DNA from: Akkermansiaceae bacterium UBA3385
Lineage (GTDB): Bacteria; Verrucomicrobiota; Verrucomicrobiia; Verrucomicrobiales; Akkermansiaceae
Length of the DNA: 6,594 nucleotides
Assembly (NCBI GenBank): GCA_002358905.1
Contig: DEPT01000020.1
Location: 41,984 to 48,577, forward strand
Direction of reading: 5' to 3'
The position numbers and the translations under genes are program-made. Position 1 is the stretch's first letter, and each line of letters begins with the position of its first letter. Of the stretch, positions 1 through 6,442 are shown piece by piece. A model generated the notes under the pieces. That model had not been told where the DNA came from and did not search any database. It saw only the letters and a list, made by a program, of their open reading frames with translations.

Positions 1-164
1 TCCGGGTGGAAAACTACCTGGGTCTTGCCGGCACGGTCGCGGAGGTCGATGAAAATCACACCGCCGTGGTCGCGCACGGTGTCCACCCAGCCGACCAGAG
101 TCACAACCTGGTCTACATGAGCGGGGCGAAGCTCATCGCACGTATGGGTACGGTAACTATTCAT
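1..164 (-). CDS. aspS: Aspartyl-tRNA synthetase, N-terminal fragment (cut by window edge)
   Basis: Aspartyl-tRNA synthetase charges tRNA-Asp (or tRNA-Asp and tRNA-Asn, in non-discriminating forms) with aspartate in the cytoplasm. Only 54 complete codons are visible, and the rest lies beyond position 1. The peptide starts MNSYRTHTCDELRP and continues with VTLVGWVDTVRDHGG, VIFIDLRDRAGKTQVVF. This is the OB-fold anticodon-binding domain typical of the AspS N-terminus: the GWV..RDHGG.IFIDLRDR.G.TQVVF pattern is highly diagnostic. The ATG at 164-162 is chosen because the conserved RTHxCxELR stretch begins four residues later. No Shine-Dalgarno precedes it; the leader is A/T-rich. The gene lies downstream of the ABC importer operon in the same direction but has its own strong promoter. 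Class (bacterial type or archaeal-like) cannot be settled from this fragment, though the motif looks bacterial. Confidence 0.95.
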   Translation of the reverse strand, partial: MNSYRTHTCDELRPAHVDQVVTLVGWVDTVRDHGGVIFIDLRDRAGKTQVVFHP

Positions 165-189
165 AATAAATATGTTGAAAAAATGATAA

Positions 190-214
190 CGTCTACGCCG
201 TCAAATAGACGGCG
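190..214 (-). promoter_or_regulatory. Stem-loop(s) in the predicted aspS 5' leader
   Basis: Hairpin A is a perfect 7-bp stem, CGCCGTC (214-208) with GACGGCG (202-196), and a 5-nt TATTT loop. Hairpin B is a perfect 6-bp inverted repeat, CGTCTA (211-206) with TAGACG (195-190), and a 10-nt loop. The two share bases 206-211 and so exclude each other; A should be much more stable. Hairpin A begins only about 5 nt after the predicted start of the aspS transcript. A T-rich stretch with six Ts (183-178) follows, but 6-12 nt beyond either stem, so neither is a clean intrinsic terminator. It may be an mRNA-stabilising 5' hairpin, a leader regulator, or a weak terminator for the upstream operon. Confidence 0.45.
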
Positions 215-225
215 CAGCGGCGTTC

Positions 226-253
226 ATTCTACGCTTTCTATCTTAATTGTCAA
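226..253 (-). promoter_or_regulatory. Predicted sigma70-type promoter of aspS
   Basis: On the minus strand a perfect TTGACA (253-248) is followed after 16 bp by TAGAAT (231-226). This is close to the housekeeping consensus and is the best promoter match I saw in the non-coding DNA. The predicted start is near 219-220, giving a leader of roughly 55 nt before the aspS ATG at 164. It lies about 45 bp after the stop codon of the ATPase gene, so aspS can be expressed independently of the transporter operon. Only sequence supports this; no mapped start is known to me. Confidence 0.75.
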
Positions 254-299
254 GCCGATATTAGCTTGCACTGCGGCATAACAATCGCACAGTATGACA

Positions 300-1286
300 T
301 CAACAGAGAACCCCGGTGCATCGAGGACAAGCCTCTACCCGGTGTCCGGGGGCAATTTCAAGCATGGAGGGGCGTTCCGTCAGCTCTTCCACCGGCACTC
401 CCATGCGCTGGCAGAATCGGCAGCCCTTCACATAATCACGAATAGAGGCCACATGTCCGGGAATGGAGGGGAGGTACGTCTTGCGGGTGTACTCCCTTCG
501 GGGCATCGCTGCCAGCAGAGCTTTGGTATAGGCATGCTGCGGGTTGGCAAAAAGTTCCTCCACCGTTGCACTTTCCACAATGCGTCCGGCATACATGACC
601 AGCACACGGTCGCAATTCTGAGCAATGACGCCCAGGTCATGCGTAATCAAAAGGGATGAGGCTCCCAGATCCTCACGCAATTCACGGAGCAAGGCCAGAA
701 TCTGCTGCTGCACGGTAACATCCAGCGCCGTAGTAGGTTCGTCCGCAATGATGAGCTCCGGGCGGCAGGCAAGCGCCATGGCAATCACCACACGCTGTCT
801 CATCCCACCGGAAAGGGAACCGGGGTACTGGTTCGCACATACGGCGGCACTGGGAATACGCACGCGGTTCAGCAGATTGATAGCCTCCACCCAGGCGGCC
901 TCAGCCGTCATATCCCGGTGAAGCATCAGCGTTTCTGCAATCTGGTCGCCTATGGTATGAACTGGGTTCAATGCACTCATCGGCTCCTGGAAAATCACCC
1001 CTACCCGGCCGCCACGCATTTCACGAAGCCGGGTCTGAGACATCGTCACGACATCTTCCCCGGAAAAGAGAATCTGCCCGCTGGTGATACGTCCCGTAGG
1101 CTGCGGCAACAGGCGAACCAGGCTCATGGCGGTCACACTCTTCCCGCAACCACTTTCACCCACAATACCGACACAGGCACCACGGGGGATAGTGAAACTG
1201 ATGTCATCCACAGCAGTAGATAAGCCGCGTTCTGTCTCGAACGCAACTGAAAGATTCTTTACTTCCAGGAGATTATTAATACTCAT
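300..1286 (-). CDS. oppD: ABC importer ATPase, OppD/DppD family
   Basis: Cytoplasmic nucleotide-binding subunit (328 aa, normal for the family) that should power peptide import through the permeases encoded upstream. All ABC motifs are intact: Walker A GESGCGKS (43-50), Q-loop FQEP with Q100, signature LSGGMRQR (158-165), Walker B LIIADEP (178-184) with catalytic E183, D-loop ALD (187-189) and switch H216. After the ABC domain comes the oligopeptide-family tail (YTKALLAAMP, LPSIPG, APGHRV). Its usual GCRFHPRCP-type Cys motif is altered to GCRFC (C289, C292) plus CPRC (C320, C323), with a terminal C328. The ATG overlaps the yejA stop codon as ATGA, indicating translational coupling; no Shine-Dalgarno is seen. 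Peptide importers normally use two different ATPases (OppD/OppF) or a fused one (YejF). No partner is encoded here, since aspS follows. OppD is the nearest family name; a role specific to this Yej-like system is inferred from context. Confidence 0.93.
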   Translation of the reverse strand: MSINNLLEVKNLSVAFETERGLSTAVDDISFTIPRGACVGIVGESGCGKSVTAMSLVRLLPQPTGRITSGQILFSGEDVVTMSQTRLREMRGGRVGVIFQEPMSALNPVHTIGDQIAETLMLHRDMTAEAAWVEAINLLNRVRIPSAAVCANQYPGSLSGGMRQRVVIAMALACRPELIIADEPTTALDVTVQQQILALLRELREDLGASSLLITHDLGVIAQNCDRVLVMYAGRIVESATVEELFANPQHAYTKALLAAMPRREYTRKTYLPSIPGHVASIRDYVKGCRFCQRMGVPVEELTERPSMLEIAPGHRVEACPRCTGVLC

Positions 1287-3496
1287 TGTGCAGCAGGGGA
1301 TTCAGAAGGCAACGAAATTTCTATATCCTCCTCAGGGAAGGCATCACCCGAGATACGGGCCTTCAACGTTTCCTCCTTCATTTTCTCATCAATCCAGTAC
1401 AAATGACTGTCCACGGGGTCATAATAACGAGGCGGGCAGAACCGGCAGTTCTCTTCATCCGGCCAGCGCACCCATCGCCACTGGGCAAATCTCCAGTAAG
1501 ATGAGGTCCACCCCGGCACCCACGCCAGCGTATTAGCAATAAGCTGCTGCGCATGGTGGTGTGCTGCCACCGCTTCCGCCTCAGTCGTGGCAGCCTTACA
1601 TGCCAGTATAGCGCGGTCCAGAGAAGGCGAGTTCGTAGCAGTAATGTTGGTCGTCCCGGGGGCTGGCGTGCCATCCGGCTTGAACGCGTATGAAGAATCA
1701 AAGAAAGGAGCGGGATCCGGCAAGGGGGGGGAGAAGCCCCACGAGAAAATGGCAGCCTGATACTGTTTTGCCTTCACCCGGGTATACAGAACCGTATCAT
1801 CCGTTTGGTCCACGCGCAAATCAAGACCGCATCGGGCAGCTTCTTCACGAAGCACATTCATACAGTTGGTATAAAGCGGGTCAATGCGACTGCTCACCAC
1901 AACCTGCAGCCGTGTACCATCCGGCTTGCAGAGTATGCCGTCCGGGCCTTCTTCCGTATACCCCGCCCGGGCAAAACATTCGCGAGCCTTTTCCGGGGAA
2001 AAGGGCAAAGCGCGTATACTTTCATCTGTATACTGCCCGAAACCGGAAAAATACGAACCAAGTCTCGTATAATCACCACGGAACACAGTATCGAGCACCT
2101 GCTGCACATTCAAGGCATAATGAAAACCGCGGCGCATCGTCTTATCATTGAACGGGGGCTGCGAGCAATTCAAATGGAATCCGAAACAATTCCGCGGCCA
2201 GATATTGCTGAAATGAACACGCTGAATCAATCCCCGGTGCACTGGTTCCATCTCCAGCCCTTCATACCAGAAATCTGCCTCACGCGCATTGAACACATCC
2301 AGTTCACCCAGGCGGAACAGCTCACGCATCTTCGTATTCTCTGACACAAACTGGTAAACAATATGGTCTACATTACACGAATAACGGGTGTACTTACGCT
2401 CTGCCGCCCACCAGTTCGGCACGCGAATCATACTCACCTGCCGCCCCATGATGACATCATACGGATTCACCGTATAACCACCTGTCGTGGGGGCAACGCG
2501 CCACAAGTAGCGCGTGGGATAATCCGGACCAAATTCTGCATAAAAACTGGTGCAGCTGGGTGGCAGCGAAGCATAAAACGGCGCATAAGGGCGGGCTGCA
2601 GCCAGTGTGACAGCCAGATAATGATTACCATACACGGTAATCTGGGAGAAATTACCCATGTAGTAATCATTGTAGAATGGCTCCACGCCATACGGAGAAG
2701 TACGGACAAAGAGGGATGTGATGAAATCTCGGGTCGTGAGTCGGGAACCGTCAGAAAAGCGAGCTGTCTCATCTATGTGGAAATAGACAGTACGGCCATC
2801 CTTGGAAACAGCCCAGCGGTCCGCCGTGCCGGGAATGAGTTTTCCCGTACCCGGATGCAGACGCACCAGTGGCAGGTCAATATCATCGTACAGGTAACGA
2901 CGGAAAGCGTTATTGCTGTTGGGACCGAAAACGCGAAACGTGCTGGGGAATGAACGCTGAATCGCCATGCGCAAGGTACCACCTTTCACCGCCTTGGGGC
3001 TGCCCAGCTCAGGCTGGTCCATTCCATCCTGCCACTCCAGATCCTCAGGCAACTGGTTTTCACGCAAAAAGACCAGATAATCTCCCGCCCCCTTGCGGCG
3101 GCTCAGGGTCACCAGGTTCTGCCAGGTGTTGAGAAAACGTACCTTGGCACGCTGCTGCCGCGCTGTTCCCGGCGCAGAAGTCAGATACTGTACCATGGCA
3201 GACTGGCAGACCTGCGACTGCTCTGCGATGCCGTTCTCTACATACTCCTTCACCCTTGCATTCCAGCGATCAGGGAATCCGGCAAATCCCGGCGGCATGT
3301 GCCAACGCTTGGTATAAGTGGGAACGGGGTCCGATTCCGAAAACCCCAGCGGTAAAGTCAAATCTGAAGGATGTCGCCATTCAAGCCCCAGGGATGCACC
3401 GTCATCATCGCAACTGGTCAACACAACAACGCTCCCGAGTAACACAAACGTGTGGGTTACCAGGGCGCGCATCAATCTGCGGAAATTCGGTAGCAT
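1283..3496 (-). CDS. yejA: YejA-like peptide-binding lipoprotein (family 5 solute-binding protein)
   Basis: Substrate-binding protein that should deliver peptides or related compounds to YejB/YejE. The signal peptide has FRRLMR, a hydrophobic core (11-26) and lipobox LTSC, predicting lipidation at C29. D30-D32 follow; in E. coli Asp at +2 keeps lipoproteins in the inner membrane. The family 5 fold starts near KGGTLRMAI (171-179) and shows FSDGSRLTTRDF (247-258), FGFHLNCSQPPFND (438-451), SPEKARECFARAGY (500-513) and the YejA-like Trp/Tyr-rich end VPGW...YYDPVDSHLYW (660-701). At 737 aa it is longer than E. coli YejA (about 600 aa), mostly because residues 30-170 form an extra, probably helical region. 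The mature chain has 12 cysteines besides C29. The start lies 2 nt after the yejE stop and has no Shine-Dalgarno, so coupling is likely. A run of eight Cs encodes S589-P591. Substrate is unknown; known Yej systems import oligopeptides, including microcin C. Confidence 0.88.
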   Translation of the reverse strand: MLPNFRRLMRALVTHTFVLLGSVVVLTSCDDDGASLGLEWRHPSDLTLPLGFSESDPVPTYTKRWHMPPGFAGFPDRWNARVKEYVENGIAEQSQVCQSAMVQYLTSAPGTARQQRAKVRFLNTWQNLVTLSRRKGAGDYLVFLRENQLPEDLEWQDGMDQPELGSPKAVKGGTLRMAIQRSFPSTFRVFGPNSNNAFRRYLYDDIDLPLVRLHPGTGKLIPGTADRWAVSKDGRTVYFHIDETARFSDGSRLTTRDFITSLFVRTSPYGVEPFYNDYYMGNFSQITVYGNHYLAVTLAAARPYAPFYASLPPSCTSFYAEFGPDYPTRYLWRVAPTTGGYTVNPYDVIMGRQVSMIRVPNWWAAERKYTRYSCNVDHIVYQFVSENTKMRELFRLGELDVFNAREADFWYEGLEMEPVHRGLIQRVHFSNIWPRNCFGFHLNCSQPPFNDKTMRRGFHYALNVQQVLDTVFRGDYTRLGSYFSGFGQYTDESIRALPFSPEKARECFARAGYTEEGPDGILCKPDGTRLQVVVSSRIDPLYTNCMNVLREEAARCGLDLRVDQTDDTVLYTRVKAKQYQAAIFSWGFSPPLPDPAPFFDSSYAFKPDGTPAPGTTNITATNSPSLDRAILACKAATTEAEAVAAHHHAQQLIANTLAWVPGWTSSYWRFAQWRWVRWPDEENCRFCPPRYYDPVDSHLYWIDEKMKEETLKARISGDAFPEEDIEISLPSESPAAQ

Positions 3497-3498
3497 GT

Positions 3499-5094
3499 TT
3501 ATTCGTAGTAGGAATGACGGCGCGGATCACACGCCTCGCGAATGGATTCTCCAATAAAGGTCACGATAAGCAAGGTACCCACCAACGCCATGAATGCGCT
3601 GGATACCACCCAGGGAGAAGAAAGCTTGGAAAGGCCGTCATTCAACAGCCGCCCCCAGCTGGCATACGAATCCGGCAAGCCGAATCCCAGATAATCCAGA
3701 GAAGCCAGCGACAAAATAACCCCTGCCACACTGAATGGAACCAGAGTCACCACAATACCCCGGAGGTTCGGCAGAATATGCCGCAACAGAATATGAGCGG
3801 TACCCGCCCCCATAACCTTGGCCGCAGACACATAATCCCGCGTCTTTTCCTTCATGGTGGCTGTGCGCACCAGATATGTCATGTGCATCCACCCGAACAT
3901 GGCAAGCAGACTCAGAATCAGGAATAATCCCCGCATCTGCAAGGGAACAAAATCTGAAACTATCATCACCACAAACAGGAACGGCAGCTGCGAAAGTATC
4001 TCAATAAGGCGTTGAGTCACCAGGTCAAATTTTCCGCCGAAATACCCCATCAGCATTCCCATCGTGAGCCCGATGAAGTATATGACAGGCAAGTACAGCA
4101 AAGCCGCTTTTATATTGACCTGCAATCCTCCATAAAGATAAGCCAGAATATCCGAACCCTGACTATTGGTGCCTAAAAGATGCCCTCCCGTAAGCGGCGG
4201 AGCCGGGTGGTAGTACACCTTACATTCCGCTCCCTGTTTAGTCAGCGCCAGAAAATCCTTCACCGTCTTCGGACCGCGGTAATGTTCCTTCAGCAACTCT
4301 CCATCTTTATAGGTAGCAGTATATACCTCAGTCCTGTTGCGAAGCCAGCCCTGCCCCATGCCATCAGGCTTTCCTTTGCGATAGCGCTGGCGCACGTGCA
4401 TCTGTCCATCCTTATATAAACGACAGGCCAGGCCATTATACAGAGTATCGCCATCGGCATCATACAACAGGCCATCTTTCCACACCAGCGACTCAGATGG
4501 GAAACGCACTACATCCATCGTCGGGTCATACGGCACCAAAGGCATAATCACTACATCCGGCCAGCCCGGTTGCCCGACTCGTTCCTTCAAAATACGATAA
4601 TCAGCCTCAGCATGCGCTTCGGCTCCGCTAAGTCCGAAAGTATTTCCCGGAATCACGGCACGGGTCAGCGCAGGGCAATACCAGTTGCCATCATACGAGA
4701 CAAACAGGGCACGTTTACCCACAAGACACTGATCCAGAGAAGCCAGCAGTATAATCACACCCAGCGTCATAAGGGACCAATATCCACGCTTAATCTTGCG
4801 GAATCTCTCCACACGGCGAGCATACTCCGGCGGCAGACGGAAACTGGAGGTTCTGCGCACAAGCAGGTATAAGCCCATGAACATCAGTACCCCCATGCAC
4901 AACCAGCCGAACCAGTTCACTTGTTCCTCAGCTGCCAGGAAAGGTGCAAGCTTCTCACTGCAATTCAGGAAAGGAATGTCGCGACTGACAGTGAATGGCC
5001 AGGAAAGTGTCGGCAGAAGCCAGCCATTAAGCTCACCGAGAGCCCCCAGCAGGGAAGCCAGTATCAACAACAACGCTATGAGATTCTTGGACAT
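3499..5094 (-). CDS. yejE: YejE/OppC-like ABC permease with extra N-terminal helices and periplasmic repeat insert
   Basis: Inner-membrane permease subunit pairing with YejB. Residues 88-121 (PEYARRVERFRKIKRGYWSL, then a helix) match the usual YejE N-terminus, and SYDGNWYCPAL (133-143) and LLGTNSQGSDILA (306-318) are family hallmarks. The C-terminal half is a standard permease: helices near 325-350, 365-382, 387-405, 445-465 and 497-515; the ATPase-docking EAA loop YVSAAKVMG...RHILPN (421-443); LDYLGFGLP (466-474); and CDPRR near the end. It is 531 aa against about 340 in E. coli YejE. The excess is an 87-residue N-terminal extension with two helices (about 4-20 and 62-79) and about 100 residues in the first large periplasmic loop, including a MORN-like segment (205-274). 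Charges fit positive-inside topology. The start is 3 nt after the yejB stop and lacks a Shine-Dalgarno. Confidence 0.92.
   Translation of the reverse strand: MSKNLIALLLILASLLGALGELNGWLLPTLSWPFTVSRDIPFLNCSEKLAPFLAAEEQVNWFGWLCMGVLMFMGLYLLVRRTSSFRLPPEYARRVERFRKIKRGYWSLMTLGVIILLASLDQCLVGKRALFVSYDGNWYCPALTRAVIPGNTFGLSGAEAHAEADYRILKERVGQPGWPDVVIMPLVPYDPTMDVVRFPSESLVWKDGLLYDADGDTLYNGLACRLYKDGQMHVRQRYRKGKPDGMGQGWLRNRTEVYTATYKDGELLKEHYRGPKTVKDFLALTKQGAECKVYYHPAPPLTGGHLLGTNSQGSDILAYLYGGLQVNIKAALLYLPVIYFIGLTMGMLMGYFGGKFDLVTQRLIEILSQLPFLFVVMIVSDFVPLQMRGLFLILSLLAMFGWMHMTYLVRTATMKEKTRDYVSAAKVMGAGTAHILLRHILPNLRGIVVTLVPFSVAGVILSLASLDYLGFGLPDSYASWGRLLNDGLSKLSSPWVVSSAFMALVGTLLIVTFIGESIREACDPRRHSYYE
4273..4482 (-). 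repeat. MORN/YwqK-like repeat segment inside YejE periplasmic loop
   Basis: Residues 205-274 of the YejE-like permease show repeating short Tyr/Gly motifs: WKDGLLYDADGD, then LYKDG (226-230), RYRKGKPDG (237-245), TYKDGELL (261-268) and HYRG (271-274). The pattern of Y-K-D-G turns spaced by short beta strands, with a GKPDG link, resembles the MORN_2 repeats of the YwqK antitoxin family. Topology places the segment on the outer face of the membrane, between the third helix and the permease core. E. coli YejE, as I recall it, lacks this stretch. The repeat call is by eye and the copies are degenerate: two to three units, the middle one (WLRN) lacking the Gly. Confidence 0.5.
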
Positions 5095-5097
5095 GTA

Positions 5098-6438
5098 TTA
5101 ATCAAAACGCACACGTGGGTCTACCAGAGCCACCAGCAAATCAGACAACAGGTTGCCGATGATAATCAGAACAGAGGTCAGCAGCAGCGTTCCCATGATA
5201 AGGGAATAATCCTTATCCAGAAGAGCCTGGAAACTCAGCATCCCGAATCCCTGAATATCAAACACACGCTCAATGAGGATTGAGCCACCCACCACCGTGC
5301 AGATTACACTACCAAGCGTTGAAACAATGGGTATGAACGAATTACGGAAAGCATGCCGCCACACGGCACGACGGAATGTCACCCCCTTGGAAACAGCCGT
5401 GCGCACATAATCGGCAGACAAATGCTCCATCAGGTTATTCTTCATCATCATGGTTGTCACGGCAAAAGTGGAAACCACATAACAGGAAAGAGGAAGAACG
5501 GTGTGCATGAACAAATCCTGAATTTGTTCCTTGAACGACATCCACTCAAACCCCGGGCTTACCAGGCCATACAGCGGGAACCATTCCAGTCGTGCACCCA
5601 GGTATACCAGAAGCACCGCACCCAGCGCAAAACCAGGAACCGCATACCCCATGAAAATCAATACGCTACTCACACTATCAAACGTGCTGCGGTGCCACAA
5701 TGCCTTGAATACCCCCAGCGGCACACTTACCACATATGTAATAAAAGCCCCCAGCAGCCCGAAATACAGGGAAACAGGCAGACGGTCCATCATCATCCGG
5801 GTCACCGGCTCATTATATTTATACGACAAGCCGAGATTTCCCTGAAGCACCCCCTGAAACGAGCGTCGGCTGGCCACGGCGCGCCAGCGACGACATGCAG
5901 ACGTTTCCGCCAATGCAGCAATCTTCTTTTCATCAGAAATCCGCTGACGTTTAGCCATACGGTGAGCTCGGTCCATGGGAGACTCCAGTCGCACCTCCCA
6001 TCCCTCCGCATTCATCCATTCCGGCGCCAGGAAATGGGCAGTATCCCCCTCACGGGTCACCCCAAGCACAACAGAATTACCACTCGCAGAAGCTATTGTG
6101 ATATTGGCCACACCGGCATCATCAAATTCAGCCTTGGCAATCTCCACTTCCTGCGGTAACACGCCAAGCCACTGCAGGTAGGCCTTCCACAGGGGCTCCT
6201 GCAAATTAAAGAGCTCCTCCAAGCGTTCCATATCAGCATTTCCCAGGCGGGCATTAAGCTGCCCCACAGCCTTATCCCCACTCAGCGCACCGATTGCCTG
6301 TTCCTGCAACATGCGTTCCACCGGTCCACCCGGTACCATACGCGTCAGAAAAAACACCAGAAAAGTGATACCAATCAGCGTGATAGGCATCATCAGAAGG
6401 CGTTTGAGTATATACTGTCGCATGGCAACTCGGAGCAT
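5098..6438 (-). CDS. yejB: YejB/OppB-like ABC permease with enlarged periplasmic loop
   Basis: Inner-membrane permease subunit and first gene of the importer operon (446 aa from this start). It opens MLRVAMRQYILKRLLMMPIT with a first helix at about 14-32 and FFLTRMVPGGPVERM (29-43), the standard OppB/YejB entry. Later landmarks are GNLGLSYKYNEPV (201-213), DRLPVSLYFGLLGAF (218-232), GYAVPGFALG (264-273), FPLYGLVSPGF (287-297), the EAA loop YVRTAVSKGVTFRRAVWRHAFRN (344-366) and the end VDPRVRFD, typical of YejB. About 100 residues (roughly 95-195) are inserted between LWKAYLQWLG and GVLQGNLGLS, which are adjacent in ordinary family members; E. coli YejB is about 364 aa. The ATG at 6438 is preferred over 6489 because AAAGGAG lies just upstream and the extra 17 residues have no family counterpart. 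An ATG at 6423 (MRQYIL) is also possible. Confidence 0.92.
   Translation of the reverse strand: MLRVAMRQYILKRLLMMPITLIGITFLVFFLTRMVPGGPVERMLQEQAIGALSGDKAVGQLNARLGNADMERLEELFNLQEPLWKAYLQWLGVLPQEVEIAKAEFDDAGVANITIASASGNSVVLGVTREGDTAHFLAPEWMNAEGWEVRLESPMDRAHRMAKRQRISDEKKIAALAETSACRRWRAVASRRSFQGVLQGNLGLSYKYNEPVTRMMMDRLPVSLYFGLLGAFITYVVSVPLGVFKALWHRSTFDSVSSVLIFMGYAVPGFALGAVLLVYLGARLEWFPLYGLVSPGFEWMSFKEQIQDLFMHTVLPLSCYVVSTFAVTTMMMKNNLMEHLSADYVRTAVSKGVTFRRAVWRHAFRNSFIPIVSTLGSVICTVVGGSILIERVFDIQGFGMLSFQALLDKDYSLIMGTLLLTSVLIIIGNLLSDLLVALVDPRVRFD
5854..6156 (-). other. Insert domain in YejB periplasmic loop
   Basis: Codons for about residues 95-195 of the YejB-like permease. The first half looks beta-rich (ANITIASASGNSVVLGVTRE, then AHFLAPEW and GWEVRLESP). 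The second half is strongly charged and helical (MDRAHRMAKRQRISDEKKIAALAE, split by short gaps), ending ACRRWRAVASRRSFQG. It sits between the first and second helices, so it should lie outside the membrane. I recognise no known domain. It keeps the reading frame and the same style as the rest of the gene, so a sequencing artefact is unlikely. Confidence 0.55.
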
Positions 6439-6442
6439 TCTA

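Larger units (their letters stand above)
165..299. other. Intergenic region between the ATPase gene and aspS
   Basis: This 135-bp gap contains the aspS promoter and leader hairpins listed separately. The 46 bp just after the ATPase stop (299-254) hold only an imperfect inverted repeat (ACTG.TGCG with CGCAGT) and no T-run, so no convincing terminator for the importer operon is visible. Transcripts may run on into aspS. Confidence 0.6.

Noticed and set aside
6..281. Plus-strand open frame opposite aspS and its promoter
   Set aside because: The opposite strand encodes the unmistakable AspS N-terminus and a near-consensus promoter.
270..293. Imperfect inverted repeat after the ATPase stop as a terminator
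   Set aside because: The stem is short and interrupted, and no T-run follows.
3256..3927. Plus-strand open frame (223 codons) spanning the yejA/yejE junction
   Set aside because: It crosses two well-supported minus-strand genes, and no ribosome binding site or family motif is seen.
5353..6159. Long plus-strand open frame (268 codons) opposite yejB
   Set aside because: The minus-strand frame carries clear permease motifs across the same DNA. The plus-strand translation is rich in His, Pro and Arg with no recognisable domain, as expected of an antisense shadow.
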